Of a stretch of DNA of 64,000 nt, positions 50,988 to 60,722 are shown in pieces. Source of the DNA: Levilactobacillus namurensis (GTDB lineage: Bacteria; Bacillota; Bacilli; Lactobacillales; Lactobacillaceae); NCBI RefSeq assembly GCF_032197885.1, contig NZ_CP134159.1, positions 1,364,001 to 1,428,000 of the forward strand, written 5' to 3'. Position 1 is the first letter of the stretch; every line of letters starts with the position of its first letter. The notes under the pieces were generated by a model. That model was given only the letters and a program-made list of their open reading frames with translations, ran no database searches and had not been told where the DNA came from. The position numbers and the translations under genes were made by a program.

Positions 50988-51614
50988 TTGAAATTAGTCG
51001 GCTTACTTATCCTAGCCTATCTTTTAGGCGCCATTCCCAACGGCGTCTGGATTGGCAAATTCTTCTTTAAGACCGATATTCGCCAAGCCGGTTCCGGCAA
51101 CATCGGGACCACGAATACTTACCGGGTCCTCGGCCCCTACGCCGGGACCACCGTTATGGTCCTCGACATCGCTAAGGGAACGGTCGCTACGTTACTGCCC
51201 ACCTGGTTTCACGTGACCACGGGGCTGGGAACCGCGACGCCCTTGTTGTTCGGCCTCTTTGCCATTCTTGGTCACACGGTCTCCGTCTTCGACCACTTTA
51301 AGGGGGGCAAGGCCGTCGCCACGTCGGCGGGGATGCTGCTGGCTTACAACCCCATCATGTTCGTGATTGCTGCCGGCCTGTGGGTCAGCCTGATCTACTG
51401 GACCAGTATGGTCAGTCTGGCTAGCATGGTCGCCTTCAGCCTGGTCACGGTGATCTCGCTATTCTTCCGGGATCCATACTTGACCGGCATCGCCGTTGTC
51501 TTAACGATCTTTGTCTTCTACCGCCACCGGACGAACATCACGCGGATCCGTCAAGGGACCGAGTCCTTAGTCCCGTTTGGCCGCGGTTACCGGCGACACC
51601 GAACCAGTAAGTAA
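50988..51614 (+). CDS. plsY: Glycerol-3-phosphate acyltransferase PlsY
   Basis: A 208-residue, five-helix membrane enzyme that acylates glycerol-3-phosphate with acyl-phosphate, the first step of phospholipid synthesis. The three PlsY motifs are visible: 'GSGNIGTTNTYRVLG', 'GHTVSVFDHFKGGKAVATSAG' and, near the C-terminus, 'FYRHRTNITRIRQGTE'. The start is TTG with CGGAGG eight bases upstream. Divergent from parE, as is usual in lactobacilli. A strong terminator follows. Confidence 0.96.
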   Translation: MKLVGLLILAYLLGAIPNGVWIGKFFFKTDIRQAGSGNIGTTNTYRVLGPYAGTTVMVLDIAKGTVATLLPTWFHVTTGLGTATPLLFGLFAILGHTVSVFDHFKGGKAVATSAGMLLAYNPIMFVIAAGLWVSLIYWTSMVSLASMVAFSLVTVISLFFRDPYLTGIAVVLTIFVFYRHRTNITRIRQGTESLVPFGRGYRRHRTSK

Positions 51615-51632
51615 CTTGAGTCTCACACAGAG

Positions 51633-51677
51633 GAAAGACCACACCGTTGTGCATCACGACGGTGTGGTCTTTTTTCG
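51633..51677. terminator. Bidirectional terminator between plsY and the aldose-epimerase-like gene
   Basis: AAAGACCACACCGT-GT / AC-ACGGTGTGGTCTTTTTT. Confidence 0.92.
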
Positions 51678-52553
51678 TTAAAAGTAGGTAATCTGGTAGC
51701 CGACCTGGACATCCGCGCCGGGTGCTAACTGGTGAATCGCAACCTTGGTGCGGAGATCACCGGTGGCCTGCACATCATCGGCCAGACCCCACCAAGGTTC
51801 TAAGCAGACGAACGGCGCTTGCTTAGGGTAAGGTGACCAGATTCCTAAGTACGGCGCGGCGACCGTCAATGCTACCCCGTGGTCGTCCTTAGGCGTGCTC
51901 AGCATGACCGTTGTCTCGCGGTTATTGAGCGTCAAGATCTGGGCGTCATGGTCGAATAGCGCGTGCTTCAACGCCAATGGCTGCGTGAGATCCAACGGTA
52001 CCGCGTGTTGCGTGTCGCTGTATGGTCCGACTAAGGGGACCCGCTGATAGACTTGCTTCGGCGCAACGGTTACTTGGTAATCCGTAAAGTCGGCTGCTGC
52101 CTGGCCCAGTGGTAAGTTGAAGCCGGGATGGGCCCCAAACGACCAGGGCATGGTCTGCGTTCCTTGGTTTTGGATCGTTGCGGCGACCTGTAACCCGTGA
52201 TCCACCAAGGTGTAGTGCACCGTTAACTTAAACGCAAAGGGGTACTTTTCGCGACTCTGCGCATCCGCTTGTAGCTGTAAAGTCAGCGCCGTGGCGCTTT
52301 GATCCACGACCGTAAACGTCCGGTCCCGGGCAAACCCGTGCTGGGTCATCTGATACGTCTGGCCGTCGACCTGGTACTGGTTGTCCTGTAGCCGCCCCAC
52401 AATGGGGAACAGGAACGGTGCATGCCGCCCCCAAAACGCCTTATCAGCCTGCCACATGTACTCCAGGTGACTGTCATTGTCCGTGACACTAGTTAACTCC
52501 GCACCCAATGGATTGATTTTTACCGTTAAATACTGATTCTTTAAAGTGAACAT
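51678..52553 (-). CDS. Aldose 1-epimerase-like protein (LacX type)
   Basis: A 291-residue galactose-mutarotase-fold protein: 'LKNQYLTVKINPLGAELTSV', 'YMWQADKAFWGRHAPFLFPIVGRLQDNQY', 'MTQHGFARDRTF' with the conserved His, 'WSFGAHPGFNLPL' with the catalytic His, and 'FVCLEPWWGLADDVQ' with the catalytic Glu. It is of the LacX/YeaD-like branch, which interconverts sugar anomers; the sugar is not known. 76 bases after hslU, with a hairpin between, so probably its own transcript. Confidence 0.9.
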   Translation of the reverse strand: MFTLKNQYLTVKINPLGAELTSVTDNDSHLEYMWQADKAFWGRHAPFLFPIVGRLQDNQYQVDGQTYQMTQHGFARDRTFTVVDQSATALTLQLQADAQSREKYPFAFKLTVHYTLVDHGLQVAATIQNQGTQTMPWSFGAHPGFNLPLGQAAADFTDYQVTVAPKQVYQRVPLVGPYSDTQHAVPLDLTQPLALKHALFDHDAQILTLNNRETTVMLSTPKDDHGVALTVAAPYLGIWSPYPKQAPFVCLEPWWGLADDVQATGDLRTKVAIHQLAPGADVQVGYQITYF

Positions 52554-52596
52554 CGCGTACCTCCCATACTCAACTCATGTGAATCCTTATGTAAAA

Positions 52597-52622
52597 GCGC
52601 GTAGGCTCCCCCACGCGCTCCA
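52597..52622 (-). terminator. Possible terminator of the hslVU operon
   Basis: Minus strand AGCGCGT / ACGCGCT with a GC-rich loop, followed by TTTTA. Confidence 0.6.
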
Positions 52623-52629
52623 TAACCTG

Positions 52630-54042
52630 TTAAAGAATGTACCGGGAAAGGTCCTTGTTTTGAACAATATCCCCGATTTTATCGTTGACGTAGCTTTCCG
52701 TGATGGTCACGTCGCCGCCACCCATGTCAGGCCCTTCGTACAATAAGTCCTCCAAGAGTTTTTCTAAGACCGTCTGTAGGCGCCGAGCCCCAATATTTTG
52801 GTTCTCATGGTTCAGTTCAAAGGCTAACTCAGCGATCCGTTGAATGGCCTCCATGGTGAAGGTCACCTTGATATTGTCGGTCCCAATCAGCGCAATGTAT
52901 TGCTTGATCAGTGCGTTATTGGGCTCCGTTAAGATCCGCACGAAGTCTTCCTTGCTCAGGTCGTTCAATTCAACCCGAATCGGGAAGCGGCCCTGCAGTT
53001 CCGCAATCAGGTCACTAGGCTTGGACTCCGCAAACGCCCCGGCCGCAATGAACAGGATGTGGTCGGTATCGATGGTGCCGTACTTAGTCTTCACCTGAGT
53101 GCCTTCGACGATTGGCAGGATGTCGCGTTGCACCCCTTCACGGGAAACATCCCCGCTGTTTTGACTACTACCCTTCGCAATCTTATCGATTTCATCCAAG
53201 AAGATGATCCCGGTGTTTTCGGCTCGCTGAATGGCGTCGTGGTTGATGTCGGCATTGTTGACCAACTTCTCAGACTCTTCGGCGATCAGGATCTCCCGGG
53301 CTTCGGCGACCGTCACCGTCCGCTTGATGCGCTTCTTGGGCATGATGGACCCTAGAGTATCGTTGAGATCGATGCCCATCTGACCCAACATGTTATTATC
53401 CGTCGCGTTGGCCTGTTGCGGGTCGTCCATTTCGATTTCGACCTTGTGGTTTTCCAGCAGCCCCTTATTCAATTGTTCGGTCAGCGACAACCGTTCGTTA
53501 CGAATCTCGTCGGTGACTTCTTCTTGTTGGTCTGGTGCTGTTGGCGTCTGACCGCTTTGCATCTGGGAGAACATCTTCATCATGTTCGAAAAGTCGTTGT
53601 TGCTCGTGTCATTTTTCTTCTTAGCCGGCGCGAGCAGCTTAACTAACCGCTTGTTCGCCGCCTGTGCAGCATCGTTACGGACGTTCTTGAATTGGTCCTT
53701 CTTTTCCATCGTCACGGCCACTTCGACCAGGTCACGGACCATGGATTCAACGTCCCGACCAACGTACCCAACTTCGGTGAACTTGCTGGCTTCGACCTTT
53801 GTAAATGGAGCATGTACAATTTTCGCCAACCGCCGAGCAATTTCGGTTTTCCCGACCCCGGTCGGTCCAATCATTAGCATGTTCTTGGGCGAAATTTCTT
53901 CTTGCATGCTTGCATCGAGTTGCATCCGCCGGTACCGGTTGCGCAAGGCAATCGCAATGGCCTTCTTGGCATCGTCCTGACCAATGACGTATTGATTTAA
54001 GAGATTTACGATCTCTTTTGGTGTCTTATTAATCGCATCCAC
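52630..54042 (-). CDS. hslU: HslU, ATPase of the HslUV protease
   Basis: A 470-residue AAA+ unfoldase (also ClpY/CodX). 'TPKEIVNLLNQYVIGQDDAKKAIAIALRNRYRR' is the N-terminus, Walker A is 'LMIGPTGVGKTEIARRLAK', 'FTEVGYVGRDVESMVRDLV' is the pore GYVG loop, and Walker B 'GIIFLDEIDKIA'. An acidic/Gln-rich I-domain lies at about 110-230. It ends in 'DLSRYIL', the C-terminal tail that docks into HslV. Follows hslV by 21 bases. Confidence 0.97.
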   Translation of the reverse strand: MDAINKTPKEIVNLLNQYVIGQDDAKKAIAIALRNRYRRMQLDASMQEEISPKNMLMIGPTGVGKTEIARRLAKIVHAPFTKVEASKFTEVGYVGRDVESMVRDLVEVAVTMEKKDQFKNVRNDAAQAANKRLVKLLAPAKKKNDTSNNDFSNMMKMFSQMQSGQTPTAPDQQEEVTDEIRNERLSLTEQLNKGLLENHKVEIEMDDPQQANATDNNMLGQMGIDLNDTLGSIMPKKRIKRTVTVAEAREILIAEESEKLVNNADINHDAIQRAENTGIIFLDEIDKIAKGSSQNSGDVSREGVQRDILPIVEGTQVKTKYGTIDTDHILFIAAGAFAESKPSDLIAELQGRFPIRVELNDLSKEDFVRILTEPNNALIKQYIALIGTDNIKVTFTMEAIQRIAELAFELNHENQNIGARRLQTVLEKLLEDLLYEGPDMGGGDVTITESYVNDKIGDIVQNKDLSRYIL

Positions 54043-54063
54043 GACTAAATTCCTCCATTCGAG

Positions 54064-54606
54064 TTAGAGTTCTTCGGAAATAACATTTTCGTTGGTGAAG
54101 ATATCGATCCCACCCGCAATGTGAATGGCACTTTCGGCAATTTCCTTGGCCGTCATGTCAGGCGCGTGGTGGTGTAAGGCCGTGGCGGCCGCTAAGGCAA
54201 AGTTGCCCCCGGACCCAATAGCCAGGATATCGTCGTCGGGTGCGATGACTTCACCGGACCCGGAGACCAGTAACATCTCGTCCTTATCCATCACGATCAA
54301 CAGGGCTTCCAACTTCTGTAGAGCTTGGTCCGAACGCCATTGCTTGGCTAATTCGACCGCCGCACGTTGGAGGTTACCACTGTATTCGTTGAGTTGCGCT
54401 TCAAACTTCTCTTCGAGGTTAAAGGCATCCGCCACGCTACCGGCAAAGCCGACCACGACTTTATCGTTATAGATCCGGCGAATCTTGTGGGCGGTCCCCT
54501 TCATGATGACCTTTTCCCCCATCGTCACTTGTCCGTCACCCGCCATAGCATTATGGCCGTTATGACGCACAGCACAGATGGTCGTTGCTTCAAATTTTAC
54601 TGGCAT
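54064..54606 (-). CDS. hslV: HslV, peptidase of the HslUV protease, with N-terminal extension
   Basis: At 180 residues this is the ClpQ/HslV fold: '[55 protein letters not shown]' and '[33 protein letters not shown]'. In E. coli the Thr of TTI is the N-terminal nucleophile after Met removal. Here seven residues, MPVKFEA, precede it and no start codon lies next to the Thr; AAAGGAG clearly serves the upstream ATG. So either the extension is trimmed or the protein differs mechanistically (B. subtilis HslV has a comparable extension but with Ser at position 2). Between xerC and hslU, as in other Bacilli. Confidence 0.93.
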   Translation of the reverse strand: MPVKFEATTICAVRHNGHNAMAGDGQVTMGEKVIMKGTAHKIRRIYNDKVVVGFAGSVADAFNLEEKFEAQLNEYSGNLQRAAVELAKQWRSDQALQKLEALLIVMDKDEMLLVSGSGEVIAPDDDILAIGSGGNFALAAATALHHHAPDMTAKEIAESAIHIAGGIDIFTNENVISEEL

Positions 54607-54622
54607 AACCGGATACTCCTTT

Positions 54623-55555
54623 TCAAGATGGTTTCTGAGTTGACTTTTCCGTGGCCCGCGGGAAGAACTGGCGATAGTCGCGCTGGAGATGTTCCCGGGT
54701 CACATGGGTATAGATTTGAGTCGTTGACAGGCTACTGTGACCTAGCAATTCCTGAACAGACCGGAGATCAGCCCCGCGGTTCAGGAGGTGCGTGGCAAAC
54801 GTGTGCCGCAGCATGTGGGGATGAATGTCGGTGGTCAAGCTACTGCGCTTGATGATCTGGTTCAACAGATACGTGACGCCGGCCGTGGTCAGCTGCTGTC
54901 CGCGGTAGTTCACGAACACGAACTCGTGGTGTTGATCATGGGCCGTCATCAGTGGCGTCCGAGCCACGGTAAAGTACTGCTGTAAGGCGTCCGCCGCGTA
55001 ATGGCCAAAGGGCACATACCGCTGCTTGTTGCCTTTTCCAGTAATCAGCATCAACCGGTTCTCAAAGTCGATGGCCCCTAACGTCAGGTTCACGCATTCA
55101 CTGACCCGCATCCCGGTCCCGTACAAGACTTCTAGCAACGCCGAATCACGGGTGGCTAACGTCTTATCCGAGTTAGCAGCCGCCGCGGTAAACAGCGCAG
55201 TCATCTCTCGCTCGTAAAAGAATCGCGGTAAGTGGTCCTGGTGCTTCTTCAATTGAACGTAAGCGAACGGGTCGTCTTGGGCCCACTGGTTACTCATTAA
55301 GAAGTGGTAGAACGACCGCATCGTTGACAGCTTACGCGCAATGCTGGTCCGTGCGTAGTGGTGGTCGTACAGATGACTCAAGTAGACCTCCACGTCCAAA
55401 TGATCGACTTGGTCCCAGGGCTTGGTCCCGCCGTTCTCCGCTAAGAACTGAGAAAACTCACTCAGGTCTTCGCGGTAGGCCTTCACCGTCTCCGCCGAGT
55501 ACTGTCGTTCACCACGCAGGTACGTCATAAATTCTGCAACGGCCTTATCCGCCAT
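54623..55555 (-). CDS. xerC: XerC tyrosine recombinase
   Basis: A 310-residue recombinase for dif-site dimer resolution. '[30 protein letters not shown]' is the SAM-like N-terminal domain. Catalytic residues are Arg in '[14 protein letters not shown]', His-x-x-Arg in '[15 protein letters not shown]', His in '[13 protein letters not shown]' and the nucleophile Tyr in 'IYTHVT'. All are present. Between topA and hslV in the usual order of lactobacilli. A terminator separates it from topA. Confidence 0.93.
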   Translation of the reverse strand: MADKAVAEFMTYLRGERQYSAETVKAYREDLSEFSQFLAENGGTKPWDQVDHLDVEVYLSHLYDHHYARTSIARKLSTMRSFYHFLMSNQWAQDDPFAYVQLKKHQDHLPRFFYEREMTALFTAAAANSDKTLATRDSALLEVLYGTGMRVSECVNLTLGAIDFENRLMLITGKGNKQRYVPFGHYAADALQQYFTVARTPLMTAHDQHHEFVFVNYRGQQLTTAGVTYLLNQIIKRSSLTTDIHPHMLRHTFATHLLNRGADLRSVQELLGHSSLSTTQIYTHVTREHLQRDYRQFFPRATEKSTQKPS

Positions 55556-55633
55556 TTAACATCCCTCCCTGCACATCTGTAATGCTAGCAAACGATTTCT
55601 AAAAACTCAACTAACTCATCAAACGTAAGGACC

Positions 55634-55668
55634 AAAAAGACGCGAGCCGTGGGCTCCCGTCTTTTTAG
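55634..55668. terminator. Terminator after topA
   Basis: AAAAAGACG-GAGCC / GGCTC-CGTCTTTTT with one mismatch, before xerC. Confidence 0.88.
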
Positions 55669-55669
55669 C

Positions 55670-57781
55670 TTACTTTTGAGGTGCTTCTTCGTAATCTCCG
55701 TTAGGACATACGATCTGGCTGCCCCCACGAATCTTCTTTTGAACCAGGTAGTGCCCGTCCTTAGGGCAATCCCGACCAACTGGTTTGTCCCAGGAGACGA
55801 AGTCACAATCTGGGTACCGTGAACAACCGTAAAAGATCCGGTTCTTCTTGGATTTACGTTCGATGACTTGTCCTTGATGACAGACGGGACAAACTACCCC
55901 GATTTCCTTAACGATTGGCTTCGTATTCCGGCAATCTGGGAACCGTGAGCAGGCGTAGAACTTTCCGTAACGGCCCATCTTGATGACCATGGGGGCGCCA
56001 CAGATGTCACAGTCAAACCCAGCCGGTTCGTCACGAATTTGAATCTTTTCGATGGCGTCTTCGGCGTGAGCCACTTCCGTACTGAACGGCTTATAGAAGT
56101 CGTCGACGACCTTGACCCAGTCCTGCTTGCCGGCTTCGATCCCGTCCAACTCATCTTCCAGGTCAGCCGTAAAGCCAACGTTCACGATGTCTGGGAAGTA
56201 GTCCTTGATGATCTTATCGACGATTTCACCCAACTCAGTGGGCTCGAAGCGCCGACCGACAAGCTTCACGTAATACCGCCGCTGAATCGTATCCAGCGTT
56301 GGGGCGTAGGTCGATGGCCGGCCCACACCGTTTTCTTCCAAGGCCTTGATCAAGTTGGCTTCAGAATACCGTGCTGGCGGCTGCGTGAAGTGTTGAGCCG
56401 GGTCTGTCTTGGCCAGGTTGACCGCATCCCCGATCTCCAAGTCTGGTAACAGGTTATCCTTTTCCTTACCGTCCTTGTAGATCTTCAAGAACCCGTCGAA
56501 CTTCATCTTCGAACCGTTCGCCCGGAACGTGACACCGTTTTGTTCGATCGTAACCGCCATGGTGTCCATAATGGCGTTGGTCATCTGGCTGGCAACGAAC
56601 CGGTTCCAGATCAGCTGGTACAACCGGAACTGGTCCTTGTTCAACCGTTCCTTGAGACTCGCCGGTGTCCGGAAGACGGACGTTGGCCGGATGGCTTCGT
56701 GGGCGTCTTGCGCCCCTTCTGGCAACTTTCCCTTGATGGGTTTCGTCGCTGCATACTCAGCACCGTACTTTTCGTGCAGGAAGGTCGAGGCTTCATGCTT
56801 AGCCAAACTCGAGATTCGCGTCGAGTCGGTCCGCATATAGGTAATCAGCCCCTGGGTCCCTTCCTTTCCTAAGTTGATCCCTTCATACAGCTGTTGAGCA
56901 GCCATCATGGTCTTCCGCGTCCGGAAGTTCAACTTCCGGTTCGCGTCCTGTTGCATGGAACTGGTCGTAAACGGTGGTTGGGGTGAGCGCTTACGTTCTT
57001 TACGTACCACGTTGGTAATCGCAAACGGCGCGTTCTTATCAACCTGTTGCAGGATTGCTTGGACCGCGGCGTTATCCTTGAGCCCCTTCTTTTTCCCGTT
57101 TAGGCCATAGAAACTGGCCGCAAACTGGGAACGGCCCTTCTTGAAGTCGCCATCGATGGTCCAATACTCTTCCGGTTGAAAGGCCTTGATCTCATTTTCC
57201 CGCTGAATGATCAAAGCTAAGGCGATGGACTGTACCCGACCGGCACTAAGTCCCTTCTTAACTTTCTTCCACAGCAAGGGCGAGATCGAATACCCCACTA
57301 ACCGGTCCAGGATTCGCCGTGCTTGTTGGGCGTTGACCAGGTCCATATCGATGGTCCGAGGCGTCTTGAAGGCTTCCTTGACCGCATCCTTGGTGATTTC
57401 GTTGAACGTGACCCGGTTCTTGTCGGTCACATCCAGGTTCAAGAGGTGGGCTAGATGCCACGCAATGGACTCACCTTCCCGGTCAGGGTCAGATGCCAGA
57501 TAAACGGCCTTAGCCTTCTTGGCTTCGGACCGGAGCCCCTTGATGACGTCACCCTTTCCCCGAATCGAGATGTAATGGGGATCATAGTTGTGTTCAAAAT
57601 CAATTCCCATCGAACTCTTCGGCAAGTCCCGAACGTGTCCGAGACTAGGAACGACCTTGTAGGTCCGTCCGAGATACTTTTCAATCGTCTTGGCTTTCGC
57701 GGGTGATTCCACGATGACCAACTTTTTTTGTGTTTTTTTCCGCTTACGCGGGGTGGTTTTAGTTGTCGCCTTGGTTGGCAA
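55670..57781 (-). CDS. topA: DNA topoisomerase I
   Basis: A 703-residue type IA topoisomerase that relaxes negative supercoils. The Toprim part is '[20 protein letters not shown]' and '[19 protein letters not shown]' (D-x-D-x-E). The catalytic Tyr is in '[14 protein letters not shown]', and '[26 protein letters not shown]' is the later conserved block. The C-terminus has two complete four-Cys zinc ribbons ('[27 protein letters not shown]' and '[29 protein letters not shown]') and a third, partial one. A Lys/Thr-rich N-terminal tail of about 20 residues precedes the core. Confidence 0.97.
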   Translation of the reverse strand: MPTKATTKTTPRKRKKTQKKLVIVESPAKAKTIEKYLGRTYKVVPSLGHVRDLPKSSMGIDFEHNYDPHYISIRGKGDVIKGLRSEAKKAKAVYLASDPDREGESIAWHLAHLLNLDVTDKNRVTFNEITKDAVKEAFKTPRTIDMDLVNAQQARRILDRLVGYSISPLLWKKVKKGLSAGRVQSIALALIIQRENEIKAFQPEEYWTIDGDFKKGRSQFAASFYGLNGKKKGLKDNAAVQAILQQVDKNAPFAITNVVRKERKRSPQPPFTTSSMQQDANRKLNFRTRKTMMAAQQLYEGINLGKEGTQGLITYMRTDSTRISSLAKHEASTFLHEKYGAEYAATKPIKGKLPEGAQDAHEAIRPTSVFRTPASLKERLNKDQFRLYQLIWNRFVASQMTNAIMDTMAVTIEQNGVTFRANGSKMKFDGFLKIYKDGKEKDNLLPDLEIGDAVNLAKTDPAQHFTQPPARYSEANLIKALEENGVGRPSTYAPTLDTIQRRYYVKLVGRRFEPTELGEIVDKIIKDYFPDIVNVGFTADLEDELDGIEAGKQDWVKVVDDFYKPFSTEVAHAEDAIEKIQIRDEPAGFDCDICGAPMVIKMGRYGKFYACSRFPDCRNTKPIVKEIGVVCPVCHQGQVIERKSKKNRIFYGCSRYPDCDFVSWDKPVGRDCPKDGHYLVQKKIRGGSQIVCPNGDYEEAPQK

Positions 57782-57914
57782 TGCGCATTACTCCCTCAAA
57801 TGGTCAGCTCCTAAGCCCGATAAACCGGGCTTAGTGCCAATCACAAACTTATTCTATCGGCGAATTATTAGTTCGCGTAACGCTTCACTATAATCCAACT
57901 CATAATATTTCAAG

Positions 57915-58814
57915 TCAAGGGCGCTTGTCAACTAAAAGTTCTTCTATTATATGTTCGGAATTCAGGATTGGTTTCGCGCCAGCCAAGATTAATTCGTTGG
58001 TTCCCACCGAGTTCGGAACGTCGATGGCGCCCGGTATCGCAAGGACGTTGCGGTTTTCTTGCAAGGCAAAGTTAGCCGTGATCAACGACCCGGAACGCCG
58101 GGCCGCCTCGACCACCAACAAACTTTGGGACAACCCAGAAATCACACGATTCCGTTCTACGAAGTGAAACTTCGCCGGTCCCGCCGCCCACGGGTACTCC
58201 GAAACCACCAGCTGTTGACGGATCAACTGCGCCATTAACGGCCGATTAGCTGCCGGGTAACACCGCCCTAACCCAGTTCCGACCACCGCAATAGTGGTCC
58301 CGTGATGGGCCAATGCTACCTGATGGGCCAGGGTGTCCACCCCCTGAGCCATGCCGGAAACGATGGTCACGCCACACTGAACCACGGCCGGCAAGACCGC
58401 CTGCATCGCCCGAAAGGCATAGGCGGACGGATGCCGGGTCCCCACGACACCTAACTGCGGCGCGGATAAGTGGGCCAGATTCCCCAGGCAAAACAACACG
58501 ACTGGAGGCTCATAAATTTCTCGCAGGGCCACGGGATAAGCGGCATCGGCCAGCGTCAAGCACTGACTACGACTGGTATTTAAGGCGAACTGCTGCGTCA
58601 CCTGGTCGCTGAAGAGTCCTAATTGAATGGCTTGTCGCTGGCGGGCGGTCAAATCCCCGTGTGCCAGCAAGTCCGCCAGTCCGGGATCCGTCAGGCGAGT
58701 TACCTGGTGGTCTTGCATCCAACGCCAACAGATAAGGGCCACCTTACGACTCACCCCGGGAGTCAGAACCAGGCGAATCAAAAAATCACGGCAAGTCAGG
58801 TGCATTCGCACCAC
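57915..58814 (-). CDS. dprA: DprA DNA-processing protein
   Basis: A 299-residue protein that loads RecA on incoming single strands in transformation. After an N-terminal helical domain, the Rossmann core shows 'QLGVVGTRHPSAYAFRAM', 'VTIVSGMAQGVDTLAHQVALAHHGTTIAVVGTGL', 'VSEYPWAAGPAKFHFVERNRVISGLSQSLLVVEAA' and 'SGSLITANFALQENRNVLAIPG'. The upstream ATG has AGGAGGTGG. Between rnhB and topA, as in other Firmicutes; suggests at least remnants of competence. Confidence 0.96.
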   Translation of the reverse strand: MVRMHLTCRDFLIRLVLTPGVSRKVALICWRWMQDHQVTRLTDPGLADLLAHGDLTARQRQAIQLGLFSDQVTQQFALNTSRSQCLTLADAAYPVALREIYEPPVVLFCLGNLAHLSAPQLGVVGTRHPSAYAFRAMQAVLPAVVQCGVTIVSGMAQGVDTLAHQVALAHHGTTIAVVGTGLGRCYPAANRPLMAQLIRQQLVVSEYPWAAGPAKFHFVERNRVISGLSQSLLVVEAARRSGSLITANFALQENRNVLAIPGAIDVPNSVGTNELILAGAKPILNSEHIIEELLVDKRP

Positions 58815-58859
58815 CTCCTAAAGGGGTCTTTAGGGTTACTTCCGTGATTCATCTCATTT

Positions 58860-59639
58860 TTATTCGATTTGCATGACCTTTTTTACCGGTGCGAAACTCT
58901 TACGATGAATCGGAGTGATTCCTCGTTCCGCTAATCCGGCCAAGTGTTCAGCCGTTCCGTACCCCGCGTTTTGCGCAAAACCGTACCCGGGATACAGCCG
59001 ATCATAGCTGGCCATCAGATGGTCCCGAAAGACCTTCGCGACGATACTAGCGGCTGCGACACTGGCGCTCTTGGCATCCCCCTTGATCAACCGGATCTGC
59101 GGCAGATCAACCGGAATCTGCATGGCATCCACAATCAACTCCTGGGGAGCAACGCCCAATCCCAGCACCGCCCGTTGCATCGCCACCCGGGTCGCTTGGT
59201 AAATATTGAGCTGATCGATCAGCTGAGGACTCGCAGCACCGATGCTGACCGCCTCCGCGCGATCCAAGATAATGGGATATAGCCGTTCCCGTTCCTTAGC
59301 CGTTAATTGCTTAGAGTCGTTCACCAAGGGAACGTCAAAATCCGGTGGGAGGATCACCGCACAAGTCACCACGGGACCGGCCAGCGGTCCACGGCCCACT
59401 TCATCGATACCGGCGACCCGCTGTCCACGGGCCCAGAACGGTCGCTCGTAATGGAGCCGCTCCTGGAAAGCGGCCTCCGCTGCGGCTTGCTTTGCCAACC
59501 GGCGCTGAACCTGTTGGTAGAGTTGTTGGGCGCCTTTTCGCGGGTCGGTGGCTAACGTCTGGACTAACGGGTCGTCCAAGTTAGCCACCGTAGCCAATTC
59601 GCTTTTTAATTGTGCAAGACTAGGCCTTTTCTGGGTCAT
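58860..59639 (-). CDS. rnhB: Ribonuclease HII
   Basis: A 259-residue enzyme that cuts RNA in RNA/DNA hybrids and at single ribonucleotides. An N-terminal ~70-residue extension typical of Firmicutes precedes '[24 protein letters not shown]' (catalytic D-E). '[31 protein letters not shown]' has the third acid and '[22 protein letters not shown]' the fourth region. Its start overlaps the 3' end of rbgA by 20 bases, so they are co-translated. Confidence 0.96.
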   Translation of the reverse strand: MTQKRPSLAQLKSELATVANLDDPLVQTLATDPRKGAQQLYQQVQRRLAKQAAAEAAFQERLHYERPFWARGQRVAGIDEVGRGPLAGPVVTCAVILPPDFDVPLVNDSKQLTAKERERLYPIILDRAEAVSIGAASPQLIDQLNIYQATRVAMQRAVLGLGVAPQELIVDAMQIPVDLPQIRLIKGDAKSASVAAASIVAKVFRDHLMASYDRLYPGYGFAQNAGYGTAEHLAGLAERGITPIHRKSFAPVKKVMQIE

Positions 59640-60495
59640 GGTCCGTCGCTTCTTTCTGCGGTGCCCGATCGAGGGTGAAGCCCCCTAATTTCTGCCGGCG
59701 TGCGTCCAGGATGATTCGTTCACTCGCCCGCTCGTAATCGTCACGCATCCCCAGATTAGCCGTAATCTTCAAGAGGAGATCCACGTCACTGAGTTCCCGG
59801 TCGGCGGCCGTTAACCGGTACCGCTGTTCCAACTCGGGTAAGTGGTATTGCCGGAAGAAGTGTAACGCAAACAAGGCCACGTCGTCTTTGGCGTACAGCT
59901 TTTCCTTAATTGCGCCCGTCAAGGCTAATTTCTGGGCGGTCTCTTGATCCTTAAACTTAGGCCAGAGGATTCCGGGCGTGTCTAGCAATTCCAGGTGCTT
60001 ACTAGAACGCAGCCACTGTTGCCCCTTAGTGACCCCCGGGGTATTCCCGACCTGGGCCGCCCGTCGCTGGACTAAGTGGTTCAATAACGTCGACTTCCCC
60101 ACGTTAGGGACCCCGACCGTCATGGCCCGGACTGGCCGTTCCTTCAGGCCCTTCGCCTTTTCAGCCGCAAGCTTGTCACCCAAGATTTTCAACGCTAAGT
60201 TGGTAATCTGCTTAGGTGTGACGTTCGCCCGCGAATCGATGGCAATCGCCGGGATGTTCTGCGCGCGATAGGCGTTTAACCACGCCGCAGTCTGCTGGGG
60301 ATCGGCTAAGTCCTTTTTGGTTAAAATAATTAAATGCGGCTTGTCCCGACTGATCCGACTGACTTCTGGATTACGAGAAGCTGCGGGGATGCGGGCGTCG
60401 ACAAGTTCAAACACAATGTCGACCAGGTGAACGTTTTCTTCCATCTGGCGAATTGCTTTGGCCATATGGCCGGGAAACCATTGAATGGTACTCAT
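59620..60495 (-). CDS. rbgA: RbgA (YlqF), 50S ribosome assembly GTPase
   Basis: A 291-residue circularly permuted GTPase. G4 comes first: '[12 protein letters not shown]'. Then G1 '[18 protein letters not shown]', G2 '[12 protein letters not shown]' and G3 '[14 protein letters not shown]'. The N-terminal '[15 protein letters not shown]' with the catalytic His (FPGHM) is diagnostic. RbgA acts in late 50S assembly. AAAGGAG precedes the ATG. First gene of the rbgA-rnhB-dprA series. Confidence 0.96.
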   Translation of the reverse strand: MSTIQWFPGHMAKAIRQMEENVHLVDIVFELVDARIPAASRNPEVSRISRDKPHLIILTKKDLADPQQTAAWLNAYRAQNIPAIAIDSRANVTPKQITNLALKILGDKLAAEKAKGLKERPVRAMTVGVPNVGKSTLLNHLVQRRAAQVGNTPGVTKGQQWLRSSKHLELLDTPGILWPKFKDQETAQKLALTGAIKEKLYAKDDVALFALHFFRQYHLPELEQRYRLTAADRELSDVDLLLKITANLGMRDDYERASERIILDARRQKLGGFTLDRAPQKEATDHDPEKA

Positions 60496-60722
60496 AAGTT
60501 GTACTCCTTTATGATCGTTAAGTTTAGTCGCCCAGTGGGCCGGTTTCAGAGGAAATTTGGGCTATATTGGGTGTAGACGGTTACCAAACGGCAGCTGTAA
60601 GACTTACCGCCTTATAGATTCACCAGCACCGCATGGCATTAGTACTCCCATTCTATCATTTTCTGTTCCGTTTGCGGTAGTCCCCCTTCGCAACCTAAAA
60701 GTGCGTTCCTAATTACGAAACC
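60496..60722 (-). other. Leader of rbgA, 227-bp intergenic region
   Basis: On the minus strand a TAGAAT -10-like box (about 60651-60656) would start a leader of roughly 145 bases. It has short pairings such as GTAA-GTC-TTAC and GGCGG...CTGCC. No known riboswitch or ribosomal-protein leader could be matched by eye. Confidence 0.3.
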
